A stretch of 9,611 nucleotides of DNA from Flavobacteriaceae bacterium (lineage in GTDB: Bacteria; Bacteroidota; Bacteroidia; Flavobacteriales; Flavobacteriaceae): contig JAESUF010000039.1 of the NCBI GenBank assembly GCA_016763215.1, positions 1 to 9,611 of the forward strand. The letters run 5' to 3'. The first letter of the stretch is position 1; every line of letters begins with the position of its first letter. The notes beneath the pieces are model-generated. The model was not told where the DNA came from. It saw only the letters and a list, made by a program, of their open reading frames with translations, and made no database searches. The position numbers were made by a program, and so were the translations under genes. Below are positions 1 to 6,753 of this stretch, piece after piece.

Positions 1-1733
1 ACACAATGGATATTGATATGGATGTAAAGACATTTCAATACAAAGGAAAGCAGAAGTTGGTGTATACAAATAATTCTCCAGACGAATTAACCAACGTATA
101 CTACCACTTGTATTTCAATGCATTTCAACCAAACTCTCAAATGGATGTTCGATCTAGAAATATTAAAGATCCAGATGGAAGAGTGAAAGATAGAATTAGC
201 AAATTAACTTCGGAAGAGATTGGCTATATCAAAGTAAAGTCATTAAAACAAAACGGTTCTAAAGTTAAGTTTGAAACCGTAGGAACCATTTTAGAAGTAA
301 CGTTAAATAAACCTATCAAATCAGGAGAGAGTGTAACTTTTGAGATGGTTTACGATGCACAAGTACCAAAACAGGTGCGTAGAACAGGAAGAAATAACAA
401 AGAAGGAGTTGCTTTGTCAATGGCACAATGGTACCCTAAAATGGCGGAGTATGATTTTGAAGGATGGCACACCCCTCCGTATTTAGCTCGTGAATTTCAC
501 GGTGTTTGGGGAGATTTTGATGTGACATTACATATAGACAAATCATATGTTGTTGGAGGTACAGGTTATGTTCAAAACCCTCAAGAAGTAGGTCATGGAT
601 ATGAAGACAAGAGTAAAAAATTAAAAAAACAGCGTGGGAAGAAATTGACATGGCATTTTAAAGCGCCTAATGTACACGATTTTACTTGGGCTGCTGATCC
701 AGACTACAATCACGATATCTTCAAAATGGAGAATGGAATCGATTTGCACTTCTATTATAAGAGTACAATGAAAGAAGAGTTTTTAAAAAACTGGAAAGAT
801 TTACAACCAAAAACTGCTGAATTGATGACTTATTTCAGTGAAGCAGTAGGTCAATATCCATACAAACAATACTCTGTAATTCAAGGTGGAGATGGTGGAA
901 TGGAATATGCGATGTCGACTTTAATTACTGGGCAGCGATCATTTGGTAGCTTATTTGGGGTAACTTCCCATGAAATGGCACACACGTGGTTTCAGTTTTT
1001 ATTAGCAAGTAATGAAAGTAAACACCCCTGGATGGATGAAGGGTTTACGACCTATATTTCTAACAAAGCAGGAAATAAAATTTTAAATAAAGGAAGTAAA
1101 AATCCTCACAGAGGATCTTATGGAGGCTATAATTATGTAGTGAAAAACGAATTGGAAGAAACGCTTTCTACACACTCAGATAGATACAATACCAATACCG
1201 GATATGGGGTTGCTAGTTATAGTAAAGGAAGTATCTTTTTATCTCAGTTAGAGTATATAATTGGCGCTGAAAATGTAGCGAAAGGATTGAAGAAATATTT
1301 CACTGATTTTAGCTTTAAACACCCAACGCCTAATGACATAAAAAGATCTATGGAGAAAGTTTCTGGAATCCATTTAGACTGGTATTTAAATGAGTGGACT
1401 CAAACGACACATACAATAGATTATGGCGTAAAATCGATTGATGACAAATCGGTAACTTTAGAGAGAGCTGGGCAAATACCAATGCCAATGGATGTTGAAG
1501 TAACGTATACAGATGGAACAAAAGAACTATTTAACATTCCATTGCGAATGATGCGTGGTGAAAAACCTACAACCGCAACACGATTGGAAGATTGGACATG
1601 GGCACACCCTACCTATACTTTTAAAACACCAAAACCTATAAGATCTGTTGAAATAGATCCATCGAAACTGATGGCGGATGTAAATCCTGAAAACAATAAA
1701 AAGGAAATTGTTTTAGAAAAAATTAAAGAGTAA
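1..1733 (+). CDS. M1 family zinc metallopeptidase (aminopeptidase), 5'-truncated
   Basis: A gluzincin of the M1 family, expected to remove N-terminal residues from peptides. The reading frame is open to the left edge of the window. The ATG at 6 falls where homologues already read mature protein (MDIDMDVKTFQYKGKQKLVY), so the true start and a probable signal peptide of about 30 residues lie upstream. Counting from that ATG there are 575 residues. The zinc site is HEMAH at 322-326 with the third ligand Glu345 in DEGFTTY, the exact HExxH-18x-E spacing of M1. The exopeptidase motif that reads GAMEN in classical members appears as GGMEYA (297-302). Tyr405 in YSKGS is the likely transition-state tyrosine. 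The N-terminal beta domain (about 1-240) precedes the catalytic domain, and a short C-terminal beta region follows (about 480-575). A periplasmic or surface location is inferred from relatives, since the export signal is not visible. The gene ends in TAA and is followed by a strong terminator. Confidence 0.93.
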   Translation, partial: TMDIDMDVKTFQYKGKQKLVYTNNSPDELTNVYYHLYFNAFQPNSQMDVRSRNIKDPDGRVKDRISKLTSEEIGYIKVKSLKQNGSKVKFETVGTILEVTLNKPIKSGESVTFEMVYDAQVPKQVRRTGRNNKEGVALSMAQWYPKMAEYDFEGWHTPPYLAREFHGVWGDFDVTLHIDKSYVVGGTGYVQNPQEVGHGYEDKSKKLKKQRGKKLTWHFKAPNVHDFTWAADPDYNHDIFKMENGIDLHFYYKSTMKEEFLKNWKDLQPKTAELMTYFSEAVGQYPYKQYSVIQGGDGGMEYAMSTLITGQRSFGSLFGVTSHEMAHTWFQFLLASNESKHPWMDEGFTTYISNKAGNKILNKGSKNPHRGSYGGYNYVVKNELEETLSTHSDRYNTNTGYGVASYSKGSIFLSQLEYIIGAENVAKGLKKYFTDFSFKHPTPNDIKRSMEKVSGIHLDWYLNEWTQTTHTIDYGVKSIDDKSVTLERAGQIPMPMDVEVTYTDGTKELFNIPLRMMRGEKPTTATRLEDWTWAHPTYTFKTPKPIRSVEIDPSKLMADVNPENNKKEIVLEKIKE

Positions 1734-1783
1734 TAAAGGAATAGTAAGTCGACATAAAATAGGCTGACACTTTTAACTAAATT

Positions 1784-1814
1784 AAACCAGAGAAGTTAGC
1801 TTCTCTGGTTTTTT
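1784..1814 (+). terminator. Rho-independent terminator of the M1 peptidase gene
   Basis: A perfect 12-bp stem (1784-1795 pairing with 1800-1811, core CCAGAGAAG/CTTCTCTGG) has a 4-nt TTAG loop and runs into six T residues at 1809-1814. It lies 50 nt after the M1 stop codon and separates that gene from the next. Confidence 0.88.
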
Positions 1815-1953
1815 GTTGTGTATAAAGTTAGGTGTTCTCATTTTATGGATTTTTTATACGTTTTTTAATTCGTACCCGATCTAATTGATTCATGGGAAGT
1901 ACTTATCTTGAACATCAATGTAAATTCTTCAAAATAGTAAACAATAAAAAATC

Positions 1954-2460
1954 ATGAATCACCCAAATAGCTCTTTACTCAACACAGAACAACAAGTAGG
2001 AGCCATCATCGCTTTTTCTGGTAATGTAGCTAGTTATAAAACGTCACTAGAAAGTACGAACTTGTCTACAAACCAATCAATAGAATCTGAATGGATGTTA
2101 TGTGATGGTTCTGCGCTATACGCTGGAGAATGCCAAGAGTTGTATATGGTGATAGGCACTCTTTATGGGAGTTCTGATTCGGAAAAAGGTTTAATGTTCA
2201 ATCTTCCAGATTATAGAGGCCAATTTCTAAGACACGTTGGTACAGACGAAGCATCGTCAGTAGGTCATACAGTGGCAAAAGAAGGAACAGACACTGGTGT
2301 TGGGTCAACACAGATTGATGCTCTACAAACCCACGAACATATGCATACAGGTATTCCAGAAGACATGCCAAATACACCTTCGGTAAAAGTGAGTGCATTC
2401 GAAACCAGGCCAGAGAATATGGTTGTCAACTATTTGATAAAATACACTCATAAGTTTTAG
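1954..2460 (+). CDS. Phage tail collar domain protein (gp12 / microcystin-dependent-like)
   Basis: A 168-residue protein with hallmarks of the phage Tail_Collar family, the receptor-binding tip of short tail fibres such as T4 gp12, which also occurs as stand-alone bacterial genes. Visible motifs in order: QVGAIIAFSG (14-23), the opening strand; WMLCDGS (47-53), the typical C/CDG turn; LYMVIGTLYG (63-72); FNLPDYRGQFLRHVG (82-96), the NLPD-RG-F core; HEHMH (127-131), resembling the HxH metal-binding element of gp12; and the C-terminal ETRPENMVVNYLIKY (150-164), a near-canonical ETRPxN-xxVNYxIK ending. No signal peptide or membrane segment is visible. The ATG at 1954 is the first in frame and leaves a normal distance to the collar fold. 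No phage, tailocin or contractile injection genes flank it, so its role is unknown. Family assignment is strong; function is not. Confidence 0.85.
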   Translation: MNHPNSSLLNTEQQVGAIIAFSGNVASYKTSLESTNLSTNQSIESEWMLCDGSALYAGECQELYMVIGTLYGSSDSEKGLMFNLPDYRGQFLRHVGTDEASSVGHTVAKEGTDTGVGSTQIDALQTHEHMHTGIPEDMPNTPSVKVSAFETRPENMVVNYLIKYTHKF

Positions 2461-2521
2461 GTAACTTAAGATTGTATTGTTGACTTCGTTAGGAATTTAA
2501 AATATCCAGATTCTAGAACTA

Positions 2522-3202
2522 TTATTTTTTATCTACCTGCTCTAGCAGTGTGTTTATCTTATTGTCTTTAGGGAGAAACCCTTTCAGCATAAAGAGAATA
2601 CCAAAGACGATTAATAGGATGCCCATAATTCGTTTAATTCGATAGACAACCATGGGAGTCATTTTGCTTTTTAACTGTTTTGCCAAAACGATTTTTCCAA
2701 GGTCCATCACAAAATAACTCACAATAATAATGGCGAAATAATAGAAGATACTGGTTGGATTCATGTCTAAAGTCGGACCAATAACGACAATCAATCCTAA
2801 CCAAAAGGCGAGCACACCGATATTGATGAAATTTAAAAAGAACCCTTTAAGCATTAGTTTTAAATAATTGTTGTTTACGGGTATATTAATAGAAGTTTGG
2901 GCTTCAGCTTCTTTCTTCCCTGATTTATCTAAATAAGTAATAGCTCCATAGACAACCAAGATTAAGCCTCCAATAAAAAATAAACGAGGATCATCTTTAA
3001 TTTTTTCTAACAAGTGTCTACTACCATAATAAGCAATAACAATGAAGGCAACGTCACCTAAAATTACACCTATATTAAATGCAATGGCTGCTCTAGCCCC
3101 TTTTAAAATACTAGTTTGAATAAGCATAAAAAAGACAGGCCCTATCATAAAAGATAAAGCGAAGCCAAATAAAACAGCGTTTTTAATATTGTAAAAATCC
3201 AT
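2522..3202 (-). CDS. LysE/RhtB family translocator
   Basis: A 226-residue inner-membrane protein of the LysE/RhtB superfamily, whose characterised members export amino acids such as lysine, threonine or homoserine. About six hydrophobic segments can be seen (roughly 6-28, 38-58, 72-90, 118-143, 150-172 and 190-208), with a charged cytoplasmic loop near 90-112. The family signature GPVFF follows the first segment (21-25), and GVILGD occurs at 45-50. The segment often carrying N-x-x-NP reads NFINIGVLAFW (124-134) here, so the usual proline is replaced. The C-terminus is hydrophilic. It is the last gene of a minus-strand unit, starting 20 nt after the reductase stop, and probably shares that transcript. 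Substrate cannot be read from sequence; the position downstream of asd makes an aspartate-family amino acid a reasonable guess only. No convincing terminator follows before the convergent collar gene. Confidence 0.85.
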   Translation of the reverse strand: MDFYNIKNAVLFGFALSFMIGPVFFMLIQTSILKGARAAIAFNIGVILGDVAFIVIAYYGSRHLLEKIKDDPRLFFIGGLILVVYGAITYLDKSGKKEAEAQTSINIPVNNNYLKLMLKGFFLNFINIGVLAFWLGLIVVIGPTLDMNPTSIFYYFAIIIVSYFVMDLGKIVLAKQLKSKMTPMVVYRIKRIMGILLIVFGILFMLKGFLPKDNKINTLLEQVDKK

Positions 3203-3222
3203 GCAGCTAAAGATATAGATTT

Positions 3223-4269
3223 TTATACATCATCATAGTCAATTGAAATTTTTGATGTTGTAGGATGTGCTTGACAAGTTAGGATAAAACCATCAGCTAC
3301 TTCACCATCAGTTAGAATTGTATTTTTAGTCATAACAGCTTTCCCAACGGTTATTTTAGCAAGACAACTACTGCAAATCCCTCCCTGACACGAATATGGA
3401 GCGTCAACGTCGTTTCGTAAAGCTGCAGCTAAAACATTATCCTTTTGTTTCATTGTAAAAGAGACTTCTTCATCATCTAAAAGAATAGTTACTTGAGTTT
3501 CACCATCTTTAATCTGATCGGTGTTTTCTTCTTCAGTTGAAGCAGTAAATAACTCGAATAAAATTTGAGAAGGATCAAATCCGTTGTTTTGTAAGGTAGA
3601 AGAAACTATTTTAATCATCTCTTCTGGCCCACATAAATAAGCAGAGTCAAAATGAATTTTTTTGTAAATATTCTTCACAAAATAGTTCGTAAAACCTTCA
3701 TCTATTCTTCCAAATAGAGCACCCTCTACATTTTGTCTGCTAAAAATGTAATGCAAGTTAAAACGATTGGGAAATTCACTTTGTAAAATTTCTAGTTCGT
3801 TTTTGAAAATAGTATCAATTTCTGATTTATTCCCATAAACAAGAGTGAAAGAAGCATCAGAAGTAGTGTCTAAAACAGTTTTCACCATAGACAAGACAGG
3901 TGTAATTCCACTCCCTGCAGCAAATGCAATGTAGTTTTTACCAGTTTCTGGATTTAAAATAAAAGCCCCTTCAGGTTCATGAACCTCTAAAACATCTCCT
4001 ACTTTTAGTTGGGAAGTTGCATAGATAGAAAAGGTTCCATTCTCTACAGCCTTGATAGTAACTTTTACCTCTCCACTTTTAGGGGAAGCACAAATAGAAT
4101 AAGCTCTCCGAACTTCTTGGCCATCAATTTCTTTTTTAATGGTAATATATTGCCCGGCTTTGTATGAGAAATTTGTTTTTAGATTCTCAGGAATAGTAAA
4201 AACAACAGAAACCGCATTTGCGGTTTCTTGTATAATATTTTTTATAGATAATTTATGAAATGTACTCAT
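3223..4269 (-). CDS. Ferredoxin-NAD(P)H reductase with C-terminal 2Fe-2S domain (PaaE/PaaK-like)
   Basis: A 348-residue electron-transfer flavoprotein with three modules. Residues 1-105 form an FAD-binding ferredoxin-reductase barrel with the RRAYSIC motif (54-60; Arg-x-Tyr-Ser contacts FAD). Residues 110-245 form the NAD(P)-binding domain with AAGSGITP (117-124) and YLCGPEEM (211-218). Residues 257-348 are a plant-type 2Fe-2S ferredoxin domain whose ligands would be Cys294, Cys299, Cys302 and Cys332 (C-x4-C-x2-C-x29-C). This order matches the phenylacetyl-CoA epoxidase reductase PaaE and related oxygenase reductases. Such proteins pass electrons from NAD(P)H through FAD to an oxygenase or other acceptor. 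No paaABCD genes lie nearby, so the phenylacetate role is not supported here and the partner is unknown. The ATG at 4269 lies inside the end of asd (17-nt overlap), implying translational coupling. Confidence 0.88.
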   Translation of the reverse strand: MSTFHKLSIKNIIQETANAVSVVFTIPENLKTNFSYKAGQYITIKKEIDGQEVRRAYSICASPKSGEVKVTIKAVENGTFSIYATSQLKVGDVLEVHEPEGAFILNPETGKNYIAFAAGSGITPVLSMVKTVLDTTSDASFTLVYGNKSEIDTIFKNELEILQSEFPNRFNLHYIFSRQNVEGALFGRIDEGFTNYFVKNIYKKIHFDSAYLCGPEEMIKIVSSTLQNNGFDPSQILFELFTASTEEENTDQIKDGETQVTILLDDEEVSFTMKQKDNVLAAALRNDVDAPYSCQGGICSSCLAKITVGKAVMTKNTILTDGEVADGFILTCQAHPTTSKISIDYDDV

Positions 4270-5262
4270 TGAGTTGTACTAGATTATTTGATACTAAATA
4301 TTCTGCAATTTGCACCGTATTGGTTGCAGCACCCTTTCTTAGGTTGTCAGAAACAATCCACAAATTTAAGGAGTTTTCTTGAGATTCATCCCGTCTAATT
4401 CTACCCACAAAAACTTCATCTTTATTATGAGCAGTAATTGGCATCGGATAGGTGTTGGTTGCTACGTTATCTTGTACAATAACACCAGGGGTTTCACTTA
4501 ATAATTTACGAACTTCGGCAATATCGAAATCATTCTCAAACTGAACATTTACAGCTTCTGAATGCCCACCTGCAGTAGGAATTCTAACAGCTGTTGCAGT
4601 CACAGAAAAAGTATCATCGCGTAAAATCTTTTTAGGTTCTTTTACCAATTTCATTTCTTCTTTGGTGTATCCATTTTCTAAAAAAACATCGCAGTGAGGT
4701 AAGGCGTTTCTTCCAATTGGATGAGGGTAAGCCATTTCACCGTCTATTCCTGCCTCTTCATTTGCTAGCTGTTGTATAGCTTTTACACCAGTTCCAGAAA
4801 CAGACTGATAGGTGGAAATTACAACACGCTTCATCTTATATTTTAAATGTAATGGAGACAATGCCATTACTAATTGAATGGTAGAACAGTTCGGGTTCGC
4901 AATTATTTTATCTTCTTTCGTTAAGACATCTCCGTTGATTTCAGGGACAACCAGTTTTTTTGCAGGATCCATTCTCCAGGCAGAAGAATTGTCAATGACC
5001 GTGGTTCCAACTTCGGCAAATTTCGGGGCCCACTTTAATGAAGTATCTCCTCCAGCAGAAAATAAAGCAATATCAGGTTTCAGATCGATAGCATCTTGCA
5101 TCCCTACAATAGTATAGTCTACTCCATTATAGGATATTTTTTTACCGATAGATCTCTCTGAAGCGACAAGAATTAATTCTGTCACTTCAAAATTACGCTC
5201 CGCTAATACTTTTAACATACACTACCCACCATTCCGGTAGCACCAACAACTGCAATTCTCAT
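4253..5262 (-). CDS. asd: Aspartate-semialdehyde dehydrogenase, interrupted by a 1-nt frameshift near its 5' end
   Basis: Asd reduces aspartyl-4-phosphate to aspartate semialdehyde with NADPH, the branch point to lysine/diaminopimelate, threonine and methionine. The family start is at 5262 and reads MRIAVVGATGMVGSV, containing the GATGMVG nucleotide-binding loop. That frame then stops at TAA (5214-5212). The rest of the protein, from MLKVLAERNF onward, is in another frame starting at 5218 (321 residues, open to 4253). Only two bases (GT, 5220-5219) stand where the valine codon belongs, so one base appears missing. Restored length is about 336 aa. Catalytic Cys is in ANPNCST (residue 111 of the downstream frame, about 126 restored). 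The active-site His is in PTAGGHSE (about 234 restored). Translation from 5218 alone would lack the NADPH loop and should be inactive. First gene of the minus-strand unit; its end overlaps the reductase start. Confidence 0.88.
5216..5223 (-). other. Frameshift site in asd (apparent 1-nt deletion)
   Basis: Reading the minus strand, frame one gives Gly-Ser-Val-Cys-stop, while the conserved continuation Met-Leu-Lys-Val begins at 5218 in the -1 frame. Restoring one base in the valine codon (GTx before ATG) rejoins both halves. A lost A or T next to an identical base (GTAATG or GTTATG collapsing to GTATG) would explain it. There is no slippery heptamer here, so programmed frameshifting is unlikely. 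Confidence 0.85.
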
Positions 5263-5348
5263 CTAAAACTTTTTAATAGTTTTTATCGGTTTAAAATTTG
5301 AGTAAACTGAAATTAAATTCAAGTTCACCAAGTACTACTAATAATATG

Positions 5349-5356
5349 CAAAGATG
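5349..5356 (-). promoter_or_regulatory. Candidate -7 element for the asd-reductase-lysE unit
   Basis: On the minus strand this reads CATCTTTG, matching the Bacteroidota -7 consensus TAnnTTTG except for the first base. It would give a 5' leader of roughly 80 nt before the asd ATG at 5262. No clear -33 TTG/TTTG stands at the ideal spacing, so this is only a weak candidate. Confidence 0.25.
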
Positions 5357-5469
5357 CTAAAAAATGCAGGAAAAGAATCTACACCTCCTACTAAGAAGTT
5401 GCTAAAATTTAAAAATTTATCGAAAAAAAAGGAAATGTTGAAATTTTAACTCAAAATAGAAAATAATAG

Positions 5470-5477
5470 TAATTTTG
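5470..5477 (+). promoter_or_regulatory. Bacteroidota-type -7 promoter element upstream of trhO
   Basis: TAATTTTG is a perfect match to TAnnTTTG, the -7 box recognised by the primary sigma factor of Bacteroidota. It would start transcription around 5484, giving a leader of about 48 nt before the trhO ATG at 5532. The -33 box is poor: only a T-rich stretch at 5444-5447 lies about 22 nt upstream. The flanking region is very A/T-rich, which fits a promoter but also raises the chance of random matches. Confidence 0.5.
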
Positions 5478-5531
5478 TCAATGATTTAATTATTGAATCA
5501 AAATCTATTGTTTAACTAAAATTAGTATAGC

Positions 5532-6563
5532 ATGCAACTGTACAATAAGTTAAGTGCCAAAGAACGCGCTGCATTAATTGATGAGGCAGGAAAAGACCGC
5601 ATCACCATTTCTTTCTATCAATATTATAAGATAGAAAATCCACAATTGTTTCGGGATAAATTATTTTTAGAGTGGGATGTTCTAGATGTTTTAGGGAGAA
5701 CCTATGTTTCTAACGAAGGAATTAATGCTCAAATTTCTGTTCCTTCAGAAAACTTTTTAGCCTTAAAAGATCAATTGGATCGCATTTCTTTTTTAAATGG
5801 AATACGATTGAATGTCGCTGTAGAACACGATAACAAATCATTTTTAAAACTCAAAGTAAAAGTTAGAAATAAGATTGTCGCTGATGGATTAAACGACGAC
5901 ACATTTGATGTAACAAATATAGGAGTACATCTAAATGCAAAAGAGTTTAATGCGATGTTAGCAGACCCAAATACCGTTTGCGTAGATATGCGGAATCATT
6001 ATGAGAGTGAAATTGGTCATTTTGAGGGTGCGGTTACACCAGATGTAGATACATTTCGAGATTCTTTGGATATTATTGAGGAAGATTTAAAAGAAAATAA
6101 AGAAGACAAAAACCTATTGATGTATTGCACAGGAGGAATTCGTTGTGAGAAGGCATCTGCCTATTATAAACATAAAGGGTTTCAGAATGTTTTTCAATTA
6201 GAGGGAGGAATTATTGAATACACACGACAAGTAAAAGCAGAAGGAATTCAAAATAAATTTATAGGAAAGAATTTTGTCTTCGATCATAGAAGAGCAGAGA
6301 AAATTTCTGACGATGTTGTTGCTAATTGTCATCAATGTGGTAAGCCTTGTGATCTACATGTAAATTGTGCGAACCAAGCATGTCATTTGTTGTTTATCCA
6401 ATGTGATGAATGTTCAGAAACGATGGAAAATACTTGTTCAACAGAATGTCAAGAGATTATTCAATTGTCATATGAAGAACAAAAGGAACTTAGAAAAGGA
6501 ACACATGCCAGTAATAAAATCTTCAAAAAAGGAAGGTCTGAAAAGCTGAAATATAAGAACTAA
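5532..6563 (+). CDS. trhO: tRNA uridine(34) hydroxylase TrhO (rhodanese-related, YceA family)
   Basis: TrhO carries out oxygen-dependent hydroxylation of uridine 34 in a set of tRNAs, forming 5-hydroxyuridine, the precursor of further wobble-base modification. The 343-residue length matches the family. An N-terminal acylphosphatase-like ferredoxin-fold domain spans about 22-110, including the conserved GRTYVSNEGINAQISVP stretch (55-71). The central rhodanese domain (about 127-235) has VDMRNHYESEIGHFEGA (151-167) and the catalytic loop YCTGGIRCEKA (198-208) with Cys199. A C-terminal cysteine-rich segment (CHQCGKPC, 266-273, then further cysteines to about 306) looks like a metal-binding knot. 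The basic tail GTHASNKIFKKGRSEKLK (323-340) is typical of Bacteroidota members. The ATG at 5532 gives the family N-terminus MQLYNKLSAKERAALIDEAG. It is transcribed alone, divergently from asd, and ends directly in a terminator. Confidence 0.94.
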   Translation: MQLYNKLSAKERAALIDEAGKDRITISFYQYYKIENPQLFRDKLFLEWDVLDVLGRTYVSNEGINAQISVPSENFLALKDQLDRISFLNGIRLNVAVEHDNKSFLKLKVKVRNKIVADGLNDDTFDVTNIGVHLNAKEFNAMLADPNTVCVDMRNHYESEIGHFEGAVTPDVDTFRDSLDIIEEDLKENKEDKNLLMYCTGGIRCEKASAYYKHKGFQNVFQLEGGIIEYTRQVKAEGIQNKFIGKNFVFDHRRAEKISDDVVANCHQCGKPCDLHVNCANQACHLLFIQCDECSETMENTCSTECQEIIQLSYEEQKELRKGTHASNKIFKKGRSEKLKYKN

Positions 6564-6591
6564 AAAAAGCCTCGTTTTCGAGGCTTTTTTT
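6562..6591 (+). terminator. Rho-independent terminator overlapping the trhO stop codon
   Basis: A perfect 13-bp hairpin: seven A then GCCTCG (6562-6574), loop TTTT, then CGAGGC and seven T (6579-6591). The last two bases of the TAA stop are the first bases of the stem. The A-run on one side and T-run on the other make it usable in both directions, although only trhO reads into it here. Confidence 0.92.
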
Positions 6592-6628
6592 ATACATTTT
6601 TTACGTTTCGTGATTCCTGTAGAATCCT

Positions 6629-6636
6629 TATATTTA
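6629..6636 (+). promoter_or_regulatory. Candidate -7 element for the ricT-gldH-PBP cluster
   Basis: TATATTTA matches TAnnTTTG at all but the last base. A TTTC at 6606-6609 stands 19 nt upstream, the ideal position for a -33 TTTG box. It would give a leader of about 110 nt before the ricT ATG, one that contains the inverted repeats at 6673-6736. Confidence 0.35.
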
Positions 6637-6672
6637 CTGATTAAATAGTTGACCTTTGTTTATCGAAGGGAA

Positions 6673-6736
6673 TTGAGTTAGAAGAATTCTATCTAACTGA
6701 AAATCAATAAGAACTCAAAGAAGCCTTATGGCTTCT
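6673..6736 (+). promoter_or_regulatory. Inverted-repeat-rich leader upstream of ricT
   Basis: Three perfect 7-bp complements lie in this untranslated stretch. AGTTAGA (6676-6682) pairs with TCTAACT (6692-6698) around a 9-nt loop. AGAAGCC (6719-6725) pairs with GGCTTCT (6730-6736) around TTAT. TTGAGTT (6673-6679) can pair with AACTCAA (6712-6718), which would exclude the first hairpin and abut the second. The second hairpin is not followed by a T-run, so it is not a standard terminator, and it ends 17 nt before the ricT ATG. I do not recognise a known riboswitch class; a regulatory role is inference only. Confidence 0.3.
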
Positions 6737-6753
6737 CTAAATATATTTACTTT

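Noticed and set aside
1954..2460. Prophage or tailocin locus.
   Set aside because: Only one collar protein is present; no integrase, capsid, sheath, baseplate, lysis gene or attachment repeats were seen on either side.
2511..2518. TTCTAGAA palindrome between the convergent collar and lysE genes as a terminator.
   Set aside because: It is only a 4-bp half-site with no loop and no adjacent T-run in the right place for either strand's transcript.
3223..4269. Assignment of the reductase as phenylacetyl-CoA epoxidase subunit PaaE.
   Set aside because: The domain order fits, but no paa genes are adjacent and many oxygenase or desaturase reductases share the layout, so the gene symbol was withheld.
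4878..5117. Plus-strand 79-codon reading frame opposite asd.
   Set aside because: It lies wholly within the conserved coding part of asd and has no family features; a shadow of codon bias. The same applies to other short antisense frames inside the M1, collar, gldH and ricT genes.
5265..5283. AAAACT/AGTTTT inverted repeat just upstream of the asd start as an operator or hairpin.
   Set aside because: It is six base pairs of almost only A/T in a region of extreme A/T content; it is expected by chance.
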